Origin: Owenia fusiformis
Taxonomy: Eukaryota; Annelida; Polychaeta; Sabellida; Oweniidae
Reading direction: 5' to 3'
Assembly (NCBI GenBank): GCA_903813345.2
Contig: CAIIXF020000006.1
Span: forward strand, 1,116,001 to 1,180,000
DNA length: 64,000 nucleotides
In this document: in pieces, positions 1-12,100 of the stretch
How the letters are laid out: each line of letters starts with the position of its first letter
Numbering within the stretch: the first letter of the stretch is position 1
Notes under the pieces: model-generated
Told to the model about the DNA's origin: nothing
Database searches by the model: none
What the model saw: the letters and a program-made list of their open reading frames with translations, nothing else
Translations under genes and position numbers: made by a program

Positions 1-2139
1 TGTTTTCTTTCAAGTGAAATACCCATGATGATAAAAATATCAATCGAACAATTCAAAAAATTATGAATAGGGACCCCATGTCAACATTTTTTCAAAATAT
101 TGAACCTGTTTACTCAAAAGAGGATCTCCCTTTTCTGATTTTTATTGCATGAAAAGATTATTCATCAAGGGGTCTAAAACATCTTCAAAAATATAGTTGT
201 ATTGAAAGTCTAGTTTTGAAGATATCAATTTATGATGACCAAAATGATGCTGAAAACAATGGATAGCACGAGTTGTCCCTATGGGAAAATAATATGGGAT
301 ATGTGGTTTTTAACTTTAGCGCATTTCAATACGCATCCCCTTTTCAGAAATTGTTCATATAGTGTAGAAGAAACTTTTGATATGTTTAAATTGAGAAAAG
401 CAAGATCCTCTTTTTAGAAAATAAGCCTAACATTTTTTAACAAGAACACAAATGTGTACAAAATGTCCCCACCAATGGGTGATCCCATCAAATGGTTATC
501 CTGAAAATGAGTAGACAAGACTTTACAATTTGAGGACGGAAAATCCAAAATGGCCACCTTAAAATTTACCCAGAATGCCAAAAGTTTAGTCAGTTCTAGA
601 TTTCAAACTAAGAACCACCCCTGAAAATTTTTAATTGATCCGTCACACAGTTAACCAGAAAACATGTAGACAAGACTTTACAGACAAGATTTTAGGATGG
701 AAAATCCAAAATGGCTGCCTTGACATTTACCCAGAATGTCAAAAAACTAATCTGTTTCTAGATTTCATACTAAGAATCATCCCTGAAAATATAACATTGA
801 TCTACCAAATGATTCACCTGAAAACGCGTAGACAAGACTTTACAGACAAGATTTTAGGACAGAAAATCCAAAATGGCTGCCTTGACATTTACACAGAATG
901 CCAAAAAACTGATCAGATGTAGATTTTCACACTAAGAATCATCCCTGAAAATTTGAAATTGATCTACCAAACGGTTCACCTGGAAACGCGTAGACAAGAC
1001 TTTACAGACAAGATTTTAGGACTTAAAATCCAAAATGGCTGCCTTGACATTTACCCAGAATGCCAAAAAAAAAATCAGTTCTACATTTTCATACTAAGAA
1101 TCATCCCTGATAATTTGAAAATGATCTACCAAACAGTTTACCTGAAAACGCGTAGACAAGACTTTACAGACAAGATTTTAGGACGGAAAATCCAAAATGG
1201 CTGCCTTGACATTTACCCAGAATGCCAAAAACTAATCAGATCTAGATTTTTATACTAAGAATCATCCCTGAAAATTTGAAATTGATCTACCAAACGGTTC
1301 ACCTGAAAACGCGTAGACAAGACAAGATTTTAGGACGGAAAATCCAAAATGGCTGCCTTGGCATTTACCCAGAATGCCAAAAAACTAATCAGATCTAGAT
1401 TTTTTTACTAAGAATCATCCCTGAAAATTCACCTGAACACATGTAGACAAGACTTCACAATCAAGATTTTAGGACAGAAAAATCCAAAATGGCCGACAAT
1501 AAAAAAGTGATTATGAGTTTTTGCTAATTCTTTTTACAAAATTATCACATATATCTACTGTTAACAATAACATAGGCTTTTACAACAAAGTACATCTGAA
1601 TCTATTTATAAAGCTACTAAATAGTTAAAGTATGAAAACTCAAAAACACCATTCAATATGATACAAAGTATTATCGTGCGCTAACTTTTCTGAAGACATT
1701 CAATATGGCTGACATGACTGAGCTAACAGGTCCAAAACCTAATCAGATCTAGAATGAAGTGAGCTGAACAAGATGTTAAAGTTTTAAAAGCAACTGTGAA
1801 GCTGTTTTTCTTAAAGTTTTCAGACAAGGATTTTAGCATTTGACTTCAAAATGGCCGATAGGAAGTAGGTATCGAATTAAATTTTTTTCATCCACATCTG
1901 TATGCACTCATAAGTTATCCCTGAAAATTTGAAGGTGATATCTGTAGCGGTTTGGGAGAAAACTCCCGGATGTACGTACGGACGGACGGACGGACGGACG
2001 GACGCGCCTAGGCCGACAATATGGCCCCACACTATGTGGTGGGGACATAAAAAGTGCCAGGGTGGGGCCCTAATCCATAATTTTTCAGAGAGTTGGATTG
2101 ATATTTTACTATCATGGGGACTTCACTTGAAAGAAAACA
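1..2139. mobile_element. TIR element containing a 162-bp tandem array
   Basis: The window opens with tgttttctttcaagtgaa and on to catgatgataaaaatatcaa; the reverse complement of 2057-2139 reads almost the same, including the aaaaattatg.at.aggg part, giving imperfect inverted repeats of about 85 bp. Between them are the tandem array (about 490-1500), diverged units to 1900, and a ggac microsatellite at 1978-2003. The element may start left of base 1. No protein-coding capacity; the 95- and 101-codon ORFs are array translations. Confidence 0.65.
490..1500. repeat. ~162-bp tandem array, about six units
   Basis: Units repeat at about 668, 829, 990, 1153 and 1314 with the landmark gtagacaagactttacagac, followed by aaatccaaaatggctgcctt and cccagaatgcc. 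A deletion shortens the unit at 1314. Outer units are more diverged than inner ones. Confidence 0.88.
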
Positions 2140-2227
2140 TATTGTTTTAATAACCATTGTTTTTATGGCCAGAAAGTACTCATGGTGAAAGATATGACTG
2201 TCTAAAATCACTTGCCATACTGCACAT

Positions 2228-2530
2228 AGACCTTTAATTTTCTTTGAAAATGTGACTTCTAGGTCGGGGAGATTCCCCATAGACTCCATGTTGTAAAATC
2301 ACAAAAAGTGAAATATCTTTCCTTTTGTTGGGCAGATAACATTTTCCTTTACTGGACATATTTTAATTTGTATAACTATCAGATACATAAGGGTAATATG
2401 AAAAGTGATCCACTAAAACTGATGAATATTCAAGTTTAAGGGAACTTTGTAATACCCTGCCATGTTATTTCCCCCGAATCAGCCACCTGGTGGCGAAACT
2501 GGTAACTACCTACTCGCATCTGAGTAATTG
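2228..2530. repeat. Dispersed ~290-bp repeat, copy A
   Basis: Matches 41826-42116 along its length in the same orientation. Ends in gaatcagccacctggtggcg, aaactggtaactacctactc. Type unknown; no terminal inverted repeats and no poly-A tail seen. Confidence 0.75.
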
Positions 2531-3027
2531 AATTAAGACAGTAATATCTTTGGCCATGTCATAATTCTGACTGTATACATCATTTTTCGTTAAGATTTAA
2601 TAAGTGGTGTGGTGGCCCAAATGAGGCGTCCAAACCACTATATTCACTAAGTATGATCATGAGCTGTTTGACATTGGAAAATGACAAAATATGGTAAGTA
2701 TGCCAATGTAAGACAAGGATACAAAGATGTACAACATGTTCCAACCAATGGGTGATCCTATATAGATATTTAAACCTGAATACCAAACACCCATCAGTTG
2801 AAGAGGCAAGATTTCAGGACAAAAATCCACAATTGATAATCAATTCTTTGTCACCTGAAATCTTTGGAATATTAATGTGGTTTGGGAAAGATTGATTTAT
2901 TATCATAGCACAGATCTGGAATTCGACAATTAAATAAAAAAATTAAATGAATCGAGTCATGTGTAGATAATAGCATAAGTGTATGATTCAGATGCTAGCA
3001 CTTAAGACATTGCAGTTTTTCACATAC

Positions 3028-3124
3028 CTGTGCTAGCCAGATTAGGATTGGAGTGTCTCAGTTCCCTCATTGTAGCAGAGATGTCCTGTCTCTGTTTACC
3101 TAATGTATCCATCATGTTCTGAAC
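3028..3124 (-). CDS. PLEKHA5/7: PLEKHA exon 23, last exon inside the window
   Basis: Codes for [20 protein letters not shown] then [12 protein letters not shown] and ends in phase 1 at gtatgtga. No stop codon and no plausible next exon between 3027 and 1, so the gene continues to the left. Confidence 0.85.
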
Positions 3125-6100
3125 CTGTAATAATACACAATATCGTTATACCATTTTATGATTCATCAAACCCTGGACATATGAGGTGATACAGGGTGAA
3201 ATTTGGGTGACATGCTCACCATACAGTACTGATATAACAAGGTACTGATATAAAATTTAAATGAATGGCAATACTATATGATATACTATGAAAATTGATA
3301 AGTTTTATTTCATTGACGCATACAAATCTGCACAATAAGCATCAAATTGTGTCATCAATTAAGAAAAATCAATTAAAATGTACAGGGTGGACAAAAAGTA
3401 CGCTCATAATGCATCCATCTGTACATGATAAAAAAGATGTACAGTATATTATCACACTCTGTAATGTAAAATGTTAAAATATTATCATAAGTATTAAAAC
3501 AAGTACAGGATATTCAGTAAGACTTGAAACATATATTAAACATTCTATTATTCTACTCTACTCTAGAACACAAAAGCTAAGGACAGGTAAATATCAAATT
3601 ATTATCAACCAAGAAAAGTAATATAATATAGGATGAAATAAACTTCAAGAATTAAAACTGGAATAAGTACAATAATCAATCAAATCGAATGTCGAAAATA
3701 TTAAAGGTATGATACATTGAAGAAAGAAATTCAAAATTATATAGACAAGAAAATGTAAACAGATAAAATTCTATTCAAACCAGATCTAGTGTCTATCTAC
3801 AGACCTGTTTAACAGTTACTGCCATCTATTTAAAACAATTCAAATGCTCAACTAATGAATATTCTAAAAAGGATAAACTAGACTGACATTCTACAGAATA
3901 TGAACTAAACTACCTAATACACTGCAACTTTACTACAGGTTTGTCAAATAGTTAAATGTTCAATTTTTAGATCACCCTGTATATTATAAGATATTTTATG
4001 ATTTCATATCAGGTGAACTAACAGATAGGACTATATGACATGTGCACTTAAATATTATGTAATTTTCCAATTTTTTAAATAATTACATATTCAATTCTCT
4101 TATTCAATAGAAGTTTCTTTTCAGGATTTTAAGATTTCATAATGAAATTCACGCTAACAATTAATATATGTAAATGTCATTTATTACTCCAAAGCTGTTT
4201 CTTCAATTTACATAATTACTGTTAATACCTTGTCTAGCAGCTTCGGATATATTGTCAATATAAATCCTTACACTGTGTCTAGCTGTTCACAGCTGTGACA
4301 GTCATAATAACATAACATCCCCTGAGTGCAAAAAGGTTGATCAAGCAAACAAAAATAAAATAATCAAACAACATGCAGATGACTTCAAGCCAGAATATCA
4401 ACCAGCATGCACTAAGTAATGGGCTTGGTGACTCAAATAGATGGCGGGTCATACATGGGTTATTTGGTACTTCCTGCTGTTTTGGATAACATGCAAATAT
4501 AATATTACTCTAATATTACGCATCGTTAAATGAAGAATCAAACTAATCTGGGTGACTAAATTGAAAGCAACTTGTACAACTGAACTACCAAGACATTCGG
4601 CACCATCTATATAATCTCCCAAAACTATGTTTAAATTCTTAAAAATAATAAATGCGGCAATATCAATAGAAAGATAAAAACATCCAATGGTAATTGTAAT
4701 TACAAATAAAAAAACTTTGGGAATTTAAAGAAAAGGAATGATATGAGCCAAAAATATTTTAAAATTGAAAAAGTATTTGAAGTTTTCTCTCTAGATCTCT
4801 GCCCTTAATCTATTATAATAACACATTTCTCTACATATTAATTCTTTGCATGCGATAACTATTTTTGCAGTGATATATACATGTGAATGCATTCAATTAA
4901 CCCATTAATGCTATCCACTTAAAGAGTTACCAAGCCCATTAGAGAAATAATGTGAAATCCAGCCCATGTATCCCCCATTCTCCTAACATAGCATTAGAAA
5001 GGAGGGGGGGGGGTTGTACAGATCACCCCTATTCTTCTAACACAATGCTAGGGAGACTAGGGGAGGGAATACAGGGGCTTGATTTTGTGCAATGACAATT
5101 TTATCATTGCTGTTCACGGCACACTTACCTGACTAAGTTCCTTCTCCATCTCTAGTTTCTCCCTGTATTTCTCACTGGATAGGGCAGGCATACTCAAGGA
5201 CTTCTTGTTCAGTTCCCCGTGTACCCGGGTCCTCAATAGGACCACCTCTTGTTCAACAACAGACGAGGCAGCGGAGGTATCTTCTAGCAACTGCACAAAC
5301 AATCAGCCAATCAGCACATGCTTCAACTGAGGGGTCATCTCAAAAAAAATTCTGCCCTCAAATGTACATGTAATCAAACCACCCTTCTTCAACCATTGAT
5401 AATAAAAGAAACTTCTTGGGAAGTGTAATTTTTTAATACAAGAGGTAACACTTTTACATAAAACGAGATTTTACTACCCACCCAAAAAGAGGGCATTGAG
5501 TGCAGAATTTGGATATAGGTTTCTCAAACAAGTTTGATTCATTAACTTCAGGAGGGGCCGGAGCCTTCAGAAATTGGACAAGAGACCTGGAGGTCAGGGT
5601 AGTTTGATGAGTAAGGATAAAATACTCTGAGTGAGAAAGGGGCAGAGACTTTTAAGCTATATCCTGTTTTCTGTTATTGTAGGTATATGAGCATTTATCA
5701 AATAAACAACAAATTAACAAAAAAAAGATCATGCAAAAGTGGGCAGATGCTTTAGGTTGGGGTAATGATTTTCATGTTATGAACTCAAATCATAAGTAAT
5801 ACACGAAATAATTAAATTTTGTGCTGCAACATTTGGACGAGAAATAGCTGAGGTGTTAGGAGCATTTCAATGACAAAGCATTTCGAGCATAATGAGTACA
5901 AATGTGAAAAGTAGAAAATAAATTCAGTTCAATACCTTGGATGCTTCGGCCAACTCAAATCTGACTTTGGAGAGTTCTTTCTCAATGTTTTGTTTTTCTT
6001 TAGTGAGTGAACTTATACGGTTGGCATCATTAGATGGGTCTTTCAAGTTGCGGCTGATACCATTAAGTGCCTTTTCTAGAAGCTCCTGCAATTCAGAGGT

Positions 6101-9100
6101 GAGCCATGAAGTGATGGTATATGCAGTGTTCTTTTAGGCCTGGGTCACAATTGCTTCGATCCATCTGCTGGCACCCATCCGATTGAGTGTTTTGCTCAAT
6201 ATTGTATTCAATTTTGAACAAAAATACTCAATTGGTCGGGCGCCGTAGTGAAAATCGGAGCAAATGTGACCAAGGCATTACTAAAGTTCTCCATTCCTAA
6301 TTAAGCTGTATTATCATTATTAGCAAATTAGCAATTAAAGATTTGGAATCCCAAAAGTTGAGCCTATAAACTTTAAATAAAGTAACAAGAATTTGAAGAA
6401 ATATTTAATTCAAAAAATGACATGGTTGACATTTAAATTTTAATAGAAAGAAATATTAGATGTACCTTATCTTCCCTGAGGCTGTTCACTGTGAAAGATC
6501 TTTGCTGTAATTGTTGTTGTAATCTGGCAAGCTGGTGTTTCTTTTCCTGCAATATAAACACATGTAATTGTTGTTGTAATCTGGCAAGTTGGTGTTTCTT
6601 TTCCTGCAATATAAACACATGTTATTGTTGTTGTAATCTGGCAAGTTGGTGTTTCTTTTCCTGCAATATAAACACATGTAATTGTTGTTGTAATCTGGCA
6701 AGTTGGTGTTTCTTTTCCTGCAATATAAACACATGTAATTGTTGTTGTAATCTGGCAAGTTGGTGTTTCTTTTCCTGCAATATAAACACATGTAATTGTT
6801 GTTGTAATCTGGCAAGTTGGTGTTTCTTTTCCTGCAATATAAACACATGTAATTGTTGTTGTAATCTGGCAAGTTGGTGTTTCTTTTCCTGCAATATAAA
6901 CACATGTAATTGTTGTTGTAATCTGGCAAGTTGGTGTTTCTTTTCCTGCAATATAAACACATGTAATTGTTGTTGTAATCTGGCAAGTTGGTGTTTCTTT
7001 TCCTGCAATATAAACACATGTAATTGTTGTTGTAATCTGGCAAGCTGGTGTTTTTTATCCTGCAATATAAACACATTAAGAATATCTAGGACTGGTATAT
7101 CCTTTGAACAAAGCATGAACATGACATAATGTCACCAACTACTGAAACACTGAATGCCAGACAAGTTTAAACCTCATACGTTCAAGTCTTCTGAGGCAGA
7201 TTATACATGTAAGTGTATATTACAAAGTTACTGATGCTGAACACTGAAAAGCTGAATACCAGTTGCAAGTTATAAGTGATTAATTGTCATCTTAATTAGA
7301 ACCAAAGGAGAATAAAATAACAGAGTCTATGTAAATGTACACTTGTAGAACATACCTCCAAGTCCACTTCCTCTTCAGTCAGCTGTTTGATTTCATTGTT
7401 AAAGTTTTCACCTAGTTTTTGCTCCTCTAAGTGACGAGAGAAGTTGATCAATTCTCTTGGCTGCGTATATTCTTCTGGCTTCAAAAGATGCTGGAAAAAT
7501 AAAATACATGAAAATCAAAATATGCAATAGTTAACAGGAGAAAAATTTTGTAATACAATACTAGTATATTTTACTACAAAAAACAACAATTGTCTATCCA
7601 TATTTGTTCATTTTAAAAATAAAGTTTTTGATGCACTTTGATAAAACTTGTGTGAATAAAGATGATTTCAGGGATGGATTGAAGAGTGTTTCATGATATT
7701 AAAGTGTTATTCTATACCTTTCTATATTGAGTAGCAAACATGTAGTTATCTCCACCATAAAGGCTCCCCATTCTCACTAAGTTGTCCACAAGGTGAACTA
7801 ATGGAGTGTGCACTTCCAGCTGTAATACAAGAAACAATAGGTTCATTTAATAGATTGTGACGTAAGTATCAGCTCAGATCCCGAGAGAGCTTCAACCCCA
7901 TAGTCTCGCATCATATCAGCATGTACATTATCAGTAATTTCTCAGGAATTAAATTCAAAATGAGACATCTTTCATTTTGCACATTTATAGAAATATAAAG
8001 GTAAAGACTATTCCTTATTGGTTTTGCATAAAATATGGTGCATGTAGAATAAAAGAATACTATGACAAGTATTCTATTCTATTAAGCTGTACATAATTGT
8101 TCAACTTTCCCTCGTTATATTTTCTAAAGATTCATAAAGGTAACACCACATCACTTAGGGGTAGATTAACCTGATGTTCTGTGAAATATATTTATCCACA
8201 GAAATCACTGAATTACCTCTTTTTGTATCTCTTCACTCTCGTGTTTGAGTTTAGAGTAATCAATGTGTTCTTGCTCAAGTGACTGGTCAAGCCTTGTATT
8301 GGAGTATCTGCGCCTGGAAGTCAGAAAGTACATTTTGGTAAAAAACACACCATTGTTTCATAATAAATATAACAGGTCACACAAAATAAAATGATATTTC
8401 CTGCGATGTTTAGTACTTTTTTTTAGGTAAAAACCAAGATCCAGTAGACTAGGCATTTATACATCACTTAAAACACCTAATACATACATGCATGGGTTTC
8501 ATTAGCAACAGGCAATTTTCACCAGTTGTTTCCACAAAATTGCCTGTTGTTTTTAGGGACTTTTCAACTTTTCCATGTTAAATATATGATTTCCATTAAA
8601 TTTTGCCTGTTGTTTTCATTTATTTAGCCTGTTGTGATGTGAAACCACGGACATGTATTCTTTTTATCAGGTTTTTGGAAATGAATATGTGAATAGCACA
8701 TACTCTTTCTGGTATGATTTCTCATGGGGCCTCATCTGCGAAAGTCTGTGCTTGAGGAACTTGTCCATGTTTTGTAGTCTCGCAAGTTCACGTCTCAGCT
8801 CTATTAACAGTAACACTAACTCCTCATGCTGTGGAATAAAACAAAGCATTAAATGTTATTGATCGCAAATGGTAACGAGAGTGAAACAACTTTTTACAGA
8901 TGTCAACTAAAGGATGCAATCACAAAATGCTGGTCATAAAAAAACTGTGGCTTTAACAATAAGGAGGACACAGCAATAAAAACTACTCCCATATTCTTTC
9001 ATAAAAGAAAAAATTGCAAGAAAAATCTAAGTTGAATTGATCTTCTTTCTCTTATGCATATACATGGAAAAATGAACTCATAGAACTGGTACAAGAGGAG

Positions 9101-12100
9101 TACTGGAGTTGGTTGTATTTTTATCACAAATGTCAAAACTTACAAAGGAAAAAGCCGTTAACTGTTGTTTCTTGCACAAATTGAAATATTGAAAAAATTT
9201 GACTTACTGTTTTTCCTAGAAGGTCATTAGCTGTGATGCTCATACGGAGACCTGGTCCTGCCTTCTGTAAGTTGAACTTTTGGTAGTTTTTCTTGTTCTT
9301 ATTGTCCTATAAAATAATAACAAAATATTAAGAAATGAACATTTTAGAAAAAATGAAACATCTTGCAGAACATGTAAATTTAAAAGAAAATAAATAATTT
9401 AGGGGAAAAGAAAATCTTGTAAAAAGTGAATATGTATAAACATTTTCACACATTGGTTACAGTATTTCTGTTATATCTCTGCCTCTTTATATCATGTATT
9501 TGAAGTCATTATGTTGTATCATTTAAATTAATTTATTCAAAAATCAATTAAACTAACAATATTTTCTGTAAAATTCATACAGGCTCTTGGTTATAACAGA
9601 ACATTATCATTTATCTAGTTGATTTTTGAGACCATTTTGTAACAAGACCTTTTGTAGTATATGGTGTCTAAATGAGTAAGAAAGTACATGTCCATTTATC
9701 TCACTTTAGGTTTGACAACTTTGTAATTAATCAACAAGATTATTACATGTACAAGTCACGAAGTTATATATGGTTTGTAACCTTGAAAAATTTAGCTACA
9801 TTATAGGTAATTTGACATTTACTTATTAGTTATATTAAACTGTAGATATTTTGAGCAATGTAACAAGATTTCAAAATATATTCAGATTTTTAACGTGAAA
9901 CATGGCGTGAATGTTTCCAAATCAAAATTTGTTTAAATCAGTGAAAAACAAAGCCAGTATTACATAGAAGGGACATAGAAAGACGAACATAAAATATAAC
10001 AACATAAACCAAAGTACAAATCCAAGTAAAAGGACAGATATCTAGCTGAGAAAATGTCACTCCATAAAAAGATAGGAACAGAGGACTCAGATAATCACAA
10101 ACATATTTCTCTTTACAGGCAGTCAAATCTGCTTACATCATTTATGTTTATATTAATAGTTATATTACTGTATACCATAGTAGCCATACAGTATATACCA
10201 ATGAGAACATCATATCTGCTGCAGCCCTATATGCAACTGAACCACAGAAAATTCATAGGATTCAACAATAGTCAGATTACAAATACTCCCAATGGCCCTG
10301 GACAGTTTAATGAATACACTCACGATGAAAAACAAACATATACTGATATTGCTAAAGATATGGATCAATCCCTTGGAGATATGGAAAGTGAGGCAAGAGA
10401 GAGTGTCACAATATCTGATCTCACAAAGGATAATACAACCATTGAGGAAACTACTGAAAATGTATGTCCAAAGCCAAGTGACTTTGGTGGAAAACTTGAA
10501 AACATTATTATTAAACAAACTGACATGAAACAAAATCAGCTTTTTGATCATGTTTGTGAGGCTAGTTATGAGACATTGGTTTATGACCAAGCTGAACATA
10601 TGTACAAGAACTACAAGAACGATAGACTTAAACACAATGAAGATACACTTACACAATACGACCAATACAGCTATAAAATAAATTGGGCAATCTATGAAAG
10701 CTCTCATATCATAATGACAATGGTGGAGAGGTTCAAAGAGATTAAAACAAATGGTGGAAGCAGCTTTAGGATAGTAGTACATGGATACCACAAATACCTT
10801 TGCAACATCCTGGATAGTTTCAATGGAGTCTATACCATATGTTGCCCTTATGTTCCACCATGTTCAACAATTGAGATCACACAGATGTTTACCAACTTTG
10901 GTGCATTCATAGAAAAAGAAACTTTATACCCAAGTGTGAGGAACATCGCTAATATCACCACTTGTGATCAAGAACACGAAACAAGAGAGGCAACTGCTAA
11001 TGATATGACAGAATTTAATGAACAAATGAGTTATCAAGTTGTTTGTAATAGGGAGCCAACTTTTATGTCAAGGTATGGGCGCTGGATTCAAGTTAATGAC
11101 ACTTACCATTGGGGGTTGAGTAGCGATTGTTTAATGGAGTATATGACAACAAAAGAACTGCAGGAATGTTTCCTAGACAACATACAAATGTTGTCCTGTT
11201 TCGGCCAATCACATTTACGATACACAATCACATATTTAAGTTCATTATTGAACGGGACATTCCCGAAGTCAAAATATGAAAATTGGGGATACGATAATAT
11301 GTTTTTTCAATGGAGCCCTCAATCTCGGGCTACCGCATGTTCTTTAAGGGAGATGAGTAGCTATTCAAAACGTTTCAAATCTTCCAATTCTTGTATCGTT
11401 ATAGAAACAGGTCCCTGGGACCTTAAATATGATACGTTAACGTCCTATTGGTCAGTCATTAGACACTTGATGATACCAACAATCAGTTTAATACGAGAAA
11501 GTAAATACTGGAGAAACATCACATTTGTATGGCTAAGCAATATAGCCCTACCTCATAGCTATGAATATTTCATTGATGAGTACCATCGCAGAAGTGACTT
11601 CCGGTCTGCTGCAGTCAATGGTTTAATATATGAGCTCACACAGGATCTCAATGTACATGTGATAAACCACCTGATGACTACTAGTCCAAGGTCTAACACA
11701 GATAACGTGTGTGGCCATCATTTCATATGTCACAAGGACTTTAATAAGCCAAATGAGACTATTGGGGAAGTTGGTAAAGCAATTGCCCACTTGCTGTTCC
11801 ATCAAATCTGTCGCAAATGGTGATATCTGACATCTAGGTCATATCAAAGATATTTGATGATTTCAACCAAACAGAAAAGTATACCAGAATAGAGAACAAG
11901 GATTAAAATGCAAACAATTTCATTCAACTTTCTTGCCTTTTCAAATCTACAACACTCGATTCAGTACACTGTCATACCACTTACAAAAGGGTCCATATAT
12001 TCAATGTAAATCTCTTCCATAAATCCATGCTGTTTTATATACATTAAAGAAACTTACATCTTGGGGTAGAAACGGTTATTTGATGTATAATTAATCATGT

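Noticed and set aside
635-1258. ORFs with repeated RRQDFTDKILG peptide
   Set aside because: The peptide repeat is simply the 162-bp DNA array read in one frame; no start context or splice sites support a gene.
6486-7129. Long ORFs (about 166-212 codons) on both strands, Cys- or Asn-rich
   Set aside because: They are translations of the 57-bp tandem repeat in whichever frame lacks stops; only the [13 protein letters not shown] frame belongs to a gene.
10210-10791. 193-codon minus-strand ORF
   Set aside because: Shadow of the PC-esterase-like frame; it lies in an intron and has no matching splice sites.
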